Shown here one piece after another: positions 55,226-63,658 of a DNA stretch of 64,000 bases. The DNA comes from WTKG01 sp963735005 (lineage in GTDB: Bacteria; Actinomycetota; Actinomycetes; Actinomycetales; Demequinaceae). The translations under genes and the position numbers were made by a program. The notes under the pieces are model-generated. The model had not been told where the DNA came from. It saw only the letters and a program-made list of their open reading frames with translations, and made no database searches. Numbering within the stretch: the first letter of the stretch is position 1; each line of letters begins with the position of its first letter. The stretch is taken from NCBI GenBank assembly GCA_963735005.1, contig CAVTJA010000010.1:434001-498000 (forward strand). The letters are read 5' to 3'.

Positions 55226-55982
55226 ATGGCAAACATGGACTCCCCCGACGCAACGCGACGACGGCCGCGCGCGCAAGCCTTTCGCGGATGGCGTGCGCGA
55301 CGTGGCCGCGCTTGCGCCAGGAGTCCTCATGTTTGGGCTCAGCTTCGGGGCGCTCGTGAGGGACCGTGGCATCGACCCGATCGCTGGTGGCGCGAGTTCG
55401 GTGATCGTTGGCGCGGGCGCGGGTCAGACCGGCGCGGTCGAAGTTCTCGCTGCGGGCGGAACCATTGCTGTAGCCGTGCTCACGGCGCTCGTCATCAACG
55501 CGCGTTTCGCGCTCTATTCGGCGGCGCTCGCGCCGATGTTCTCGCGCTTCAGTCGCCGCTGGCGGTGGGGGCTCGCGTACCTGGTCGCCGACCAAACCGT
55601 TGCCCTTCACGCCCGCGGTCAGGAGCGGTGGCCCGCGCCGGAGGACCAACAGCGGTACCTCCTTGGCATCACGGTGCCCCTGCGGTCGTCGTGGATCCTC
55701 GGTTCGGTTGCGGGCCTGCTGCTCGGACCCGTCATCCCCGCCGCCTGGCAAATCGGCGTGATCGTGCCGCTCATGTTCCTGTCGCTGGCGATGCCGAACC
55801 TGAAGGGGGCCGCTACCGCTGCCGCGCTCATCGTGGGCGGCGTTGCGGTCATCGTGTTCCGCGACCTTCCTTACGGCCTCAACTTGATCGCGGGCGCCCT
55901 GGTCGGAATGGCTGCGGGCATGGCAATCCCCGAACGCGCCCAGCGGGCCGACGCCGACAGCACCGTCGGGGGTGACGCATGA
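55226..55982 (+). CDS. azlC: AzlC-family amino acid exporter large subunit, second copy, with a likely N-terminal frameshift
   Basis: The body of the protein, from DVAALAPGVLMFGLSFGALV on, is a clear AzlC relative with VIVGAGAGQTGAVEVL, VINARFALYSAALAPM and YGLNLIAGAL. No usable ATG exists in that frame upstream. ATG 55226 (or 55235) in the other frame, with GGGGAG upstream, would give MANMDSPDATRRRPRA; the span of 757 bases is one over a multiple of three, so an extra base in the CGCGCGCG region of about 55260-55275 is likely. GTG 55293 is the in-frame alternative. azlD overlaps its stop by ATGA. Confidence 0.75.
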
Positions 55983-56293
55983 CGGTCTGGGTCACGTTCG
56001 TGCTCGCCGGAATCGGCACGTACTTCATTCGCCTGTCGGGAATCGCCCTGCTGCGCGACCCGGAGCGGCTCCCGCCTGCCGCGCGGCGCGCGCTGCGCAT
56101 GATCGCCCCCGCCGCCATGGGCGCCATCATCGCCAACTCGCTATTCCTCGACGCGGAGGGCTGGCGCACCTTCGGCGCGTGGCACATCGCTGCCGTGGCG
56201 GGCGCGGCGATGGGCTTGTGGCGACGGTCCATGGGGTGGTCGCTGATCGCCGGCCTTGGCGTCTTCGCTCTCGCCCGCGCCGCTGGTCTCTAG
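55979..56293 (+). CDS. azlD: AzlD-family amino acid exporter small subunit, second copy
   Basis: 104 residues, the same length as the azlD at 17.7 kb. TYFIRLSGIALLRD and MIAPAAMGAIIANSLFLD match the other copy closely, and WRTFGAWHIAA aligns with WRAFGAWHIAG there. ATG overlaps the azlC stop. It is the partner of the second AzlC. Confidence 0.9.
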   Translation: MTVWVTFVLAGIGTYFIRLSGIALLRDPERLPPAARRALRMIAPAAMGAIIANSLFLDAEGWRTFGAWHIAAVAGAAMGLWRRSMGWSLIAGLGVFALARAAGL

Positions 56294-56315
56294 CGGCGCA
56301 CGGCAGAATGAGACC

Positions 56316-56549
56316 ATGGAGCCCTTCACCTACACACTTGGCACGAAGTCGCGGACGTTTCGCCTCGAGGAGGACGGCTACACCGTCGTGATCGAGCACC
56401 GAGACACTGCCGACCCGCGCGGCACTCGCACCCAGGTTGAGCAGTGTGAGAACGAATCCGAGGCTCAGGCCGTTGTGACGAAGATGGTGTTCGACATGGA
56501 GCGCGGCGGCTGGCAGACGGACGCCGAACTCCGCACCGACGGAGCCTGA
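56316..56549 (+). CDS. Small protein with faint WGR-like pattern
   Basis: 77 residues, soluble, acidic. The strand pattern RTFRLEEDGYTVVIEHRDT, then a helix in NESEAQAVVTKMVFDMERGGWQ, is loosely like the WGR fold, but the W-G-R residues are not all there. It begins 22 bases after azlD. Function not known. Confidence 0.55.
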   Translation: MEPFTYTLGTKSRTFRLEEDGYTVVIEHRDTADPRGTRTQVEQCENESEAQAVVTKMVFDMERGGWQTDAELRTDGA

Positions 56550-56600
56550 CGTTCTAGACAGCACGCGGGGCGCTACGCGCCACCACACAAGGGGGGCGCC

Positions 56601-57146
56601 GTGATCGGATTTATCTTGCGGCTCGCCGCGACGGGTCTGCCGCTCCTGATACTCACGGGCTCTGCGGCCTGGGTCTCCTACGCCGTCGTCAAGCGCCGCC
56701 GCGGCGAGGCACCGGCGCGCAGGGCGATCCTCTGGACACTGCTCACTGCCACTGTTGCCACCTTGCTCGCGTGGACGCTCTTCCTCGGGAACCCGTCCCG
56801 CGCCGACAGCGACCGCGTCAACCTGACGCCCTTCCGCGAAATCTTGCGCGGAGTTCGGGTTATCGGCTCGGATTACGGGGTCATCAACATCTGGGGCAAC
56901 CTGCTGGTCTTCGTGCCACTCGGGGTGCTCGTGACGCTGCTGTGGCGCGGCCGATGGCTAGCGGGAGCGGCCGTCGCGGTTGCGTGCGCCACCGGATTCT
57001 CAGTCGCCATCGAAGCCGCGCAGTACGCCGTTGGCCGCAGCTCAGACATCGACGACGTCATCCTCAATACTGCGGGAGCGCTCGTCGGAGCGCTCGCCGT
57101 AGGCGGGTGGCGGCTTGCGTCCCGCGCCCGCGAGCGCGAGGTCTAG
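56601..57146 (+). CDS. VanZ-like membrane protein
   Basis: 181 residues with four to five membrane helices. The VanZ-type run VNLTPFREILRG, NIWGNLLVFVPLGVLVTLL, SVAIEAAQYAVGRSSDIDDVILN is well kept. VanZ-like proteins are linked to teicoplanin tolerance and envelope traits; the substrate is unclear. GTG start with AAGGGGGG upstream. The stop shares CTAG with pxpC. Confidence 0.88.
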   Translation: MIGFILRLAATGLPLLILTGSAAWVSYAVVKRRRGEAPARRAILWTLLTATVATLLAWTLFLGNPSRADSDRVNLTPFREILRGVRVIGSDYGVINIWGNLLVFVPLGVLVTLLWRGRWLAGAAVAVACATGFSVAIEAAQYAVGRSSDIDDVILNTAGALVGALAVGGWRLASRAREREV

Positions 57147-58006
57147 CGCCGGACCCTGAAGCGCACGCGGGTGCCCGGCGCCGCCTGCGCCGCCTCGCCT
57201 AGCGACGATGCGCCGATCACCCCGACTACCGGGTAGCCACCCGTCGTGGGGTGGTCCGCCAGAAACACGATCGGCTGCCCCGACTGCGGCACCTGTATCG
57301 CGCCCGTCACGATGCCCTCGCTCTCGAGCTCGTCGCGGCGGGCAACCTCGAGCGCGGTGCCGGTGAGCCGAAGGCCCACGCGGTTCGAGGCGTCGGCGAC
57401 GACGTAGGTGGCGCCGTCGAGCGCGGCGGCTCCGCCCGCCAGCCAGTCGTCGCGGGGGCCGGATCGGAAGTCGAGCGTGACGCAAGCCGGGACGTCCGGG
57501 ACGGCTCCGGCGGCCCCGAAGACGACGGGGGGCAGCCCAGCGTCCGAGCCCACCGGCAGCTCGTCGCCGCGCGCGAGCGGCGCGGGCCCAAGCCCGGTGA
57601 GCAGGCACGTGGAGCGCGAGCCAAGCGCCGGCTCCACCGCGACGCCGCCGCGCACCCCGACGTAGGACCGCACGCCCGACGCCGCGCGGCCCACCTCGAG
57701 CACCTGGCCCGCGGCGAGCCGGAAGGGAGCGCCAAACGGGGCGGGGATGTCGCCCGCGAAGACTGGCGCGGGTGCGCCCGTGACGCACACCGTGGCGCCC
57801 TCAATCGCGCGGAGCGTGCAGCCGCCGAGCGTGGTCTCGAGCGTCGCCGCGCCGGGCGGGTTGCCGAGCGCGGCGTTCGCGGCAAGGTGCGCGTCGCGGT
57901 CGAGCGCGCCCGACGAAGTCACGCCCAGGTGCGCGAGGCCGCGCCTGCCCAGGTCCTGGACGGTGGTGAGGGGGCCTGGGTCGAGCACCTCAAGCGCGCG
58001 GCTCAT
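57143..58006 (-). CDS. pxpC: 5-oxoprolinase subunit C
   Basis: 287 residues, biotin-dependent carboxyltransferase/allophanate-hydrolase subunit 2 family. DPGPLTTVQDLGRRGLAHLGV and GAIQVPQSGQPIVFLADHPTTGGYP are the hallmarks. With PxpA and PxpB it opens 5-oxoproline to glutamate using ATP. ATG 58006 overlaps the pxpB stop by ATGA. Confidence 0.92.
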   Translation of the reverse strand: MSRALEVLDPGPLTTVQDLGRRGLAHLGVTSSGALDRDAHLAANAALGNPPGAATLETTLGGCTLRAIEGATVCVTGAPAPVFAGDIPAPFGAPFRLAAGQVLEVGRAASGVRSYVGVRGGVAVEPALGSRSTCLLTGLGPAPLARGDELPVGSDAGLPPVVFGAAGAVPDVPACVTLDFRSGPRDDWLAGGAAALDGATYVVADASNRVGLRLTGTALEVARRDELESEGIVTGAIQVPQSGQPIVFLADHPTTGGYPVVGVIGASSLGEAAQAAPGTRVRFRVRR

Positions 58007-58641
58007 GCGCCCTCCCCCGCCCGCACGAAGCGCACGGCGGTGCCGGGCTCGAGCAGGGCAGGCCGGTCGCGCGTCGGGTCCCACAACGGCGCCGCGTCCG
58101 GCGCGAGCGTGCCGACGATCTGCCACCCGCCGGGCGAACTGCGCGGGTACACGCCGGCGTACTCCCCCGCGAGGCCCACCGCCCCGGCCGGCACAGCGGT
58201 GCGCGGCGACGCGCGCCGCGGCGTCTGCCGTCCAAGGCCTGCCAGGTAGGCGAAGCCCGGTGCAAATCCGCAGAAGGCGACGTCGAGCGTCGCGGCCGTA
58301 ATGATGTGAGGGACGTCCGCTTCGCCCACGCCCCACGCGGCGGCCACGTCCGCGAGGTCGGGGCCGTCGAAGATCACCGGCAAGGTCACGGTCCGCGTGG
58401 GCGCCGGGGCGTCCGCGGGAATGTGCCAGCCCGGAATGACCTGCGCCAAGTTGGCGGCCACGTCCCCATCGAGGCCGTCGATGAGCACGGTGCGCGCCGC
58501 CGGCACCAGGTCGGTCGCCGCGAATTCCCCTAGCCCACGCCGCCGCTCCGCCTCCGCGCGAAACGAGCGCGCCTGTGCGCCATCAGCCAGCTCCACCATC
58601 AGCGCGGTGTCGCCCACGCGTAGCACCCGCGGCGCGCTCAC
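58003..58641 (-). CDS. pxpB: 5-oxoprolinase subunit B
   Basis: 212 residues, KipI/allophanate-hydrolase subunit 1 family. VLRVGDTALMVELAD opens the protein, and FCGFAPGFAYLAGL, then AVPAGAVGLAGEYAGVYPRSSPGGWQ are diagnostic. GTG start overlaps the pxpA stop by GTGA. Confidence 0.92.
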   Translation of the reverse strand: MSAPRVLRVGDTALMVELADGAQARSFRAEAERRRGLGEFAATDLVPAARTVLIDGLDGDVAANLAQVIPGWHIPADAPAPTRTVTLPVIFDGPDLADVAAAWGVGEADVPHIITAATLDVAFCGFAPGFAYLAGLGRQTPRRASPRTAVPAGAVGLAGEYAGVYPRSSPGGWQIVGTLAPDAAPLWDPTRDRPALLEPGTAVRFVRAGEGA

Positions 58642-59411
58642 GGCGTGCTCACGAAGGCGCGCACGTCCACGCCGTTCGCCTCCAGGCGTTCACGCACCCG
58701 TGCGGCGAGCGCCGCGGCGCCGGGGGTGTCTCCGTGCACGCACAGCGAGCGGGCCTCGATCACCAGCTCGGCGCCTGCGGCGCTGATCGGCTCGCCCCGC
58801 GCGATCGCGAGGGAGCGTGCGACCACCTGCCCGGGGTCGGAGATCACCGCGCCGGGAAGCGAGCGCGGCACAAGCGTGCCGTCGGCAGCGTACGCGCGGT
58901 CCGCGAAGGCCTCTGGGACCCCGTCCACACCGGCCGCCGCCGCAAGCCTCAGCACCGCCGACCCCGGAAGCCCCAGGATCCCAAGCGGGCGGTCCAGCGT
59001 GCGAGATGCGTCGCGCACCCCGTCCACGACCCCGCCAGCTTGCTCGGCCTCCGCGACGATCCGGTTGTACAGGGCGCCGTGCGGCTTGACGTAGGCGACC
59101 GCCCCGCCTGCCGCCGACGCGTGCGCCTCAAGCGCGAGCACCTGCTCGGCGACGAGGCCCGCGAGCGCCCGCGGCTCAATCTCGACAGCGCGCCGACCAA
59201 AGCCCTCGCGATCGGCGTACGACACGTGCGCGCCGATCGCGACGCCCCTAGCTACCGCGGCCTGACAAGTCCCGAGCATCGTCGTGGCGTCCCCGGCATG
59301 GCGCCCGCAGGCGACGTTCGCGCTCGTCACGACCGCGAGCAACGCGGCGTCGTCACCCACGCCTTCGCCTAGGTCGGCGTTAAGGTCGATAACTCGCCGT
59401 GCGTTCGCCAC
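58638..59411 (-). CDS. pxpA: 5-oxoprolinase subunit A (LamB/YcsF family)
   Basis: 257 residues. DLNADLGEGVGDD, SANVACGRHAGD, IGAHVSYADREGFGRR and VAYVKPHGALYN are the family motifs. The three genes pxpA-pxpB-pxpC are overlapping and form one operon that removes the damage product 5-oxoproline. It starts at GTG 59411. Confidence 0.95.
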   Translation of the reverse strand: MANARRVIDLNADLGEGVGDDAALLAVVTSANVACGRHAGDATTMLGTCQAAVARGVAIGAHVSYADREGFGRRAVEIEPRALAGLVAEQVLALEAHASAAGGAVAYVKPHGALYNRIVAEAEQAGGVVDGVRDASRTLDRPLGILGLPGSAVLRLAAAAGVDGVPEAFADRAYAADGTLVPRSLPGAVISDPGQVVARSLAIARGEPISAAGAELVIEARSLCVHGDTPGAAALAARVRERLEANGVDVRAFVSTP

Positions 59412-59438
59412 AATCCCACGCTAGCGCGCAGGCCGCGC

Positions 59439-60329
59439 CTACTCCTCGGGAGTGGCCTCGGGGGCGGCGGCCGAAGCCGCCGACGCTCCCACGCGGGCCG
59501 CGATGAGTACTCCAGCAAGGGCGGCCACGGCAGCGGCCAGAGTGCTCAGGACGACCCACGCCCACACGGGTATGCCACCGCCGCCACCGGATTCGGCCGC
59601 CGCGGAGACGGTCGCGGTTGGCGACGCCGACGGCACGGGAGCAGCAGCGGGCGGCGCCTCAGTGGCCGACGGCGCGGGCGCGGGCTCGGTTGCTGGCGCA
59701 GGCGCGGGCTCGGTTGCCGGCGCGGGCGCGGGCTCGGTTGCCGGCGCAGGCGCAGCCGGCGCGGGCGGCGGGCCGTCGCCGAAGGCGCCCGCATGGGGCG
59801 CGCCTGTCATGTTGAGCAGGTCCCAAAAGGCGATCTCACCGTGGCCGTCCGGCGTGCGGTCCTGCAGGTTGCCGGGGTCGGTGATCTCGCGCGGGAATTT
59901 CACGCGGAGGGTCACGTAACCGTCGCCGTTGGCGATGGCGTTGCGCGTCGTGTCGTCATACGTGTCGGTGTCGAAACCCCAGATCTGCTGGCCTTCGCCG
60001 TCGAAGCCGATGCGGATCTGCCACGGCTCGGTCGGATCGCTGTCGAAGCTTGTCATTGGCTCGTCGAGGAAGAGGATCTCGTACGTGTACCAGTCGCCGT
60101 CAGAGAGGTCGTTGAACTCCTCGATGGTGTGGAAAGAGTCGCGGATGGCGCCCGCGCCGGTGCCCTTGTAGGGGTCGGTCTCGTCCGCAGAGTCCTTCTT
60201 GATGGAGGTGGTGATGGCGCCGTCCACGGTGCCGTCGTTGCGCAGATAGTAATTGGCGTTGTAGCGCAGACAACCGGTCAAGGCGAACGCGAGTACGAGG
60301 GCCGCAACTGCGGCGATGGATTTGCGCAT
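59439..60329 (-). CDS. LppM-like lipoprotein with a C-terminal membrane helix
   Basis: 296 residues. Signal peptide with lipobox LTGC (about residue 20), then a beta-rich LppM-like domain starting LRYNANYYLRNDGTVDG, a proline-alanine linker with three ATEPAPAP repeats, and a C-terminal membrane helix (GIPVWAWVVLSTLAAAVAAL). Membrane-anchored at both ends by prediction. LppM in Mycobacterium modulates host phagocytosis; a role here is unknown. Confidence 0.78.
   Translation of the reverse strand: MRKSIAAVAALVLAFALTGCLRYNANYYLRNDGTVDGAITTSIKKDSADETDPYKGTGAGAIRDSFHTIEEFNDLSDGDWYTYEILFLDEPMTSFDSDPTEPWQIRIGFDGEGQQIWGFDTDTYDDTTRNAIANGDGYVTLRVKFPREITDPGNLQDRTPDGHGEIAFWDLLNMTGAPHAGAFGDGPPPAPAAPAPATEPAPAPATEPAPAPATEPAPAPSATEAPPAAAPVPSASPTATVSAAAESGGGGGIPVWAWVVLSTLAAAVAALAGVLIAARVGASAASAAAPEATPEE
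59677..59748. repeat. Three 24-nt tandem repeats inside the LppM-like gene
   Basis: Units at 59677, 59701 and 59725, each encoding ATEPAPAP on the minus strand, with one or two base differences. The array forms part of the linker between the folded domain and the membrane helix. In-frame length change would only alter the linker. Confidence 0.85.
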
Positions 60330-60397
60330 GATCTCCACCCTCCCAAGGCTTACTGCGAGAGTAGCGCGAGCAGGCGCGACGCGCGAGGGGAACGGGC

Positions 60398-61294
60398 CTA
60401 CACGACGAGGTTGAGCCGCTGCGGCGCCACCGCGACGGACAGCCGTTGCCCCCACGCGAGCGACAATGCGTCGGACTCGATCCCGTCGCCGAAAGCCACG
60501 AGCCGGTCAGACTCGACGGTGAGCGTCAGCGCGCCGTCCACCACCTCGCCCTCCGTGAGCTCGGTACCCGTCGCGGGCGACGGCCAGGCCTCGCGCACGA
60601 ACCACGCAAGCCGCGACTCCGCCGGAGCGGGTAGCTGCATCTGCGAGTGCGACGCTTGCCAAATCGACCGCCCCCAGCCGGTGGCACCCGTCCCCGTCGA
60701 CACGATTACCCCGGAAGACGCCTGCCGCTCCTCGCGACCGTCAGGCAGCGTGACGGTGTAGCGCGCGGTCTGGTGAGAGTCGTCGCCCATGAAGATCTCG
60801 TTGAGCGCCGTCAGCTGCTGGCCATCGTCGGTCGCACCGCGCACCATCGTGCGGGCCTCGACGTGGCCCGACACCGCGGGAGTCGCCGCGAGCGCAATCA
60901 GCTTGGCCGCGGCCTCCGGCGGATGAGGCACCAGCACGCCCGGGTTGCGCGCGGGGTTGGGGTTGATGCCGATCACCGGCTGGCCGTCGAGGTACTTGGC
61001 GACGTTGGCGACGAGCCCGTCCTGGCCCACCACGACCACCACATCCTCGGGCGCCCACAGGAACCGCGACAACTCGGCGCGCTCCACCATCCCGCGCCTC
61101 CAGTCCACGGGGGTGGCCGCGTGCACCGCCTCAATCGCGGACTGAGTGGCGTGGTCCCGTTCCTCGACGACGTCCATGGATTGGGCGCGCGTCTTGAGGA
61201 AGAAGGCCGCCTGCATCAGCGTGCCATGGCGCGCGTTCAGTTCCTGGAGCTCGGTGCGCCGATGCACCAGGACGACGCGGGGGGCGAGGGCCAT
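60398..61294 (-). CDS. NAD-kinase-like protein with an altered GGDG motif
   Basis: 298 residues with the two-domain NAD/diacylglycerol kinase fold: DVVVVVGQDGLVANVAKYL where GGDGT is normal, PVIGINPNPARNPGVL, then LNEIFMGDD and SSGVIVSTGTGATGW. The aspartate of the motif is kept but the second G is Q and T is L. It may be a divergent NAD(H) kinase or a kinase for a related substrate. It starts 12 bases after the SPFH gene's stop on the same strand. Confidence 0.75.
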   Translation of the reverse strand: MALAPRVVLVHRRTELQELNARHGTLMQAAFFLKTRAQSMDVVEERDHATQSAIEAVHAATPVDWRRGMVERAELSRFLWAPEDVVVVVGQDGLVANVAKYLDGQPVIGINPNPARNPGVLVPHPPEAAAKLIALAATPAVSGHVEARTMVRGATDDGQQLTALNEIFMGDDSHQTARYTVTLPDGREERQASSGVIVSTGTGATGWGRSIWQASHSQMQLPAPAESRLAWFVREAWPSPATGTELTEGEVVDGALTLTVESDRLVAFGDGIESDALSLAWGQRLSVAVAPQRLNLVV

Positions 61295-61306
61295 GGGGCC
61301 GCGCGG

Positions 61307-62383
61307 CTAGTTGGGGTTCGGGGCGCCGGCGGCGGGCTTTGCCCGCGAGGCTCGGGTGGGCTTGGGCAGCGGCTGCGTGGGCCCCGGCTTGCCGCCCGCC
61401 AGGTTCGCGAGCGCGTTCGAGATGAGGTCGGGCGACACCACCAGCGTGCCCACCTGGGGCAGGTGCGCCGCGGCGTCACGAGCGGCGAGCGCGAAGATCG
61501 ACTCCGGGGCTACCCCCGCGTACGCCTCCACCTTCGCCTTGTCGGCCGCGGCCTGCGCCTCGCCCACCAGCTTGGTGGACTTCGCCTGCGCGGCGGCGGC
61601 GGTCGTGTCGCGCTCCACGCGGGCGTCGTTGGCGATCTTGGCTGCGGCGGCCTGCTCCTCGGCCTCGCGGCGGGCGTTCGCGCCGCGCTGGTTGACCAGC
61701 AGTTCCTCGCGCTTGGCGAGCTCGATCTGGCTTTGGAGCTCGTTCTCGCTGATGGTGCGTTCGCGCTCGACCGCGAGCGCGCGACGCTCGTAGGTGGCCT
61801 TGTCGGCGTCCTGCTGGATGCGCTCGCGGGCAGGGGTTTGCAGCGCTCGCTCGACCTCCTCTTCGGGCCGGATCGCGACCACGCGGACGCCCACGACTTC
61901 GAGGCCGGTGGCGGCGAGCCGCTGGTCGGACGCGAGCCCCTCGGAGATGCGGTCGCGCACCGCCGTCATGCCCACCGACAGCGCCTCCTCCAGCGGGGTG
62001 TGGGCCACGTGGTCGAGCGCGTGCTGTTGCGCGGTCTCGGTCATCAAGCCGGCGATCTGCTGGAGCGGGGTGCCGCGCCATGCCCCAGTCTTGGTGTCGA
62101 TCGAGAAGTCGACGCGCTGGGCTGCGACGGCGGGGTCGGTGACGCGGTACGTGACGGTGCCCTGCACGGACACGTCCTGGAAGTCCGCGGTGCGCGCCCG
62201 GAACGCCATCGGCAGCTCGCGGTCGTCAACCGGGACCTCGGAGATCACGGCCGTCAACGGCCGGAACCAGAACGACACGCCGGTGCCGCGCGGGCGGTAC
62301 TTTCCGCGCCGCATCGTGACGATGTGCGTCGTGGGCGTGCTGCGCAGGTGGCGTACCCACGGATACCGGCTGATGTGTGCCAT
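61307..62383 (-). CDS. SPFH/Band 7 domain protein
   Basis: 358 residues. The SPFH domain (about 30-200) includes VTMRRGKYRPRGTG, DFQDVSVQGTVTYRVTD and ATGLEVVGVRVVAIRP. A long charged helical region (about 200-300, rich in Glu, Arg and Ala: ENELQSQIELAKREELLVNQ) follows, typical of flotillin-like oligomers, and a basic tail. No N-terminal membrane helix is seen. Upstream of the NAD-kinase-like gene in one unit. Confidence 0.86.
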   Translation of the reverse strand: MAHISRYPWVRHLRSTPTTHIVTMRRGKYRPRGTGVSFWFRPLTAVISEVPVDDRELPMAFRARTADFQDVSVQGTVTYRVTDPAVAAQRVDFSIDTKTGAWRGTPLQQIAGLMTETAQQHALDHVAHTPLEEALSVGMTAVRDRISEGLASDQRLAATGLEVVGVRVVAIRPEEEVERALQTPARERIQQDADKATYERRALAVERERTISENELQSQIELAKREELLVNQRGANARREAEEQAAAAKIANDARVERDTTAAAAQAKSTKLVGEAQAAADKAKVEAYAGVAPESIFALAARDAAAHLPQVGTLVVSPDLISNALANLAGGKPGPTQPLPKPTRASRAKPAAGAPNPN

Positions 62384-62485
62384 GGCTTCTCCCTCGAAGG
62401 ACTAGGCACGACGATATCGCTCCAACTGCCGCATGGCACTGTCGAATGCGTGGTTTTCTGCTCACCCCGGTGGCACGATTGCGGG

Positions 62486-63649
62486 ATGCCTCGACTCGCA
62501 CGGTTTTTCACGACTCAGCTCAACGAGCAGGGACACCGCGTCACCACGCTCGAGCTCTTCTTCGACCTCGTCTACGTCTTCGCCTTCACGCAGGTGACGG
62601 CATGGATCGCTCGCGAGCACTCGGTGGTCGGGACGGCGCAGGGCCTGCTGATGTTGGCAATCATGTGGTGGACGTGGGTCGCCTACTCATGGATGAGCAA
62701 CGTCATGCGCGCTGACCGCGGCGCCGCGCTGCTCGGCTTCGTGACGTCCGCCACCGCGATCTTCGTCGTGGCGCTGACGATCCGCCACGTGTGGGAGGCG
62801 GAGCCGGGCGAGCTTGCCCCCGTCGCATTTGCCGTGGGCTACGTGGTCATCCGGGTGGTCCACGCGGCCGTGTACGCGTGGGGTAGCCGTGGCCAGGCCT
62901 TGCTACTCAAGCAGATCGGCATGACAGCGCTGTCGTGGATCCCGACCGCGCTGCTCCTGCTGGTGGGCGCGCAGTTGGCCCCGGGCGAGCGCATCTGGCT
63001 GTGGGCGGGGGCCCTTGCAGCCGACCTCGCCGCGACCTGGATCTTGGCCCGCGTCCTGAAGGGCTGGCAGATTCGTTCGGCCGTCCACTTCGCCGAACGG
63101 TTCGGGCTGATCGTGATCCTCGCGTTGGGCGAGTCCGTGGTCGCGGTGGGCGTCGCCGCCGAGCACATCGAGTTGACGGGCACGCTGATCTTCACTGCGG
63201 TACTTGGCACGCTGGCCGCGATGGCGTTCTGGTGGGTGTACTTCCGCGACGTGGGCCCAGCGGTCGAGCACGCGATGGTGTCCGCTTCCGGGCCCCGGCA
63301 GGTTGAACTTGGGCGCGACGCGTATACCTACCTTCACCTGCCGCTGGTGGCCGGCATCATCGTGGCCGCGGCAGGCGTGGAGGAGGCGGTGTTCGCGCTC
63401 GCGGACCACGAGGTCGCAGGGCTCGCCGCCACCTTGATTGCGGCCGGCTCGGCCCTTGTGTGCGCAAGCGGTGCCGCGCTCATGGCACTCGTGCGCGGAC
63501 CGTGGCTGTGGCTGACGCTCGCCGCGGCGTTCTTCGTCGCCGGCGCCTTCTGGATGCGAGCGTGGGATCCGATGGTCGCGCTGGGCGCGACGGCGCTAGT
63601 GATGTGGGTGGTCGGGCTGGCCACGCCGAAAGCACGAGCGCACGCGTAG
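62486..63649 (+). CDS. Low-temperature-requirement A (LtrA)-like membrane protein
   Basis: 387 residues and about ten to twelve membrane helices. The N-terminal signature VTTLELFFDLVYVFAFTQVT and the later HFAERFGLIVILALGESVVAVG are diagnostic of the LtrA family. Its role is not settled; it is linked to growth in cold in Listeria. ATG 62486 begins MPRLARFF, in a gap divergent from the SPFH gene. Confidence 0.93.
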   Translation: MPRLARFFTTQLNEQGHRVTTLELFFDLVYVFAFTQVTAWIAREHSVVGTAQGLLMLAIMWWTWVAYSWMSNVMRADRGAALLGFVTSATAIFVVALTIRHVWEAEPGELAPVAFAVGYVVIRVVHAAVYAWGSRGQALLLKQIGMTALSWIPTALLLLVGAQLAPGERIWLWAGALAADLAATWILARVLKGWQIRSAVHFAERFGLIVILALGESVVAVGVAAEHIELTGTLIFTAVLGTLAAMAFWWVYFRDVGPAVEHAMVSASGPRQVELGRDAYTYLHLPLVAGIIVAAAGVEEAVFALADHEVAGLAATLIAAGSALVCASGAALMALVRGPWLWLTLAAAFFVAGAFWMRAWDPMVALGATALVMWVVGLATPKARAHA

Positions 63650-63658
63650 TTCGAAAAT

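Noticed and set aside
60647..62485. Very long plus-strand open frame leading into the LtrA gene
   Set aside because: It lies antisense to the NAD-kinase-like and SPFH genes, is full of Arg/His/Gly, and has no domain; only the part from 62486 is real.
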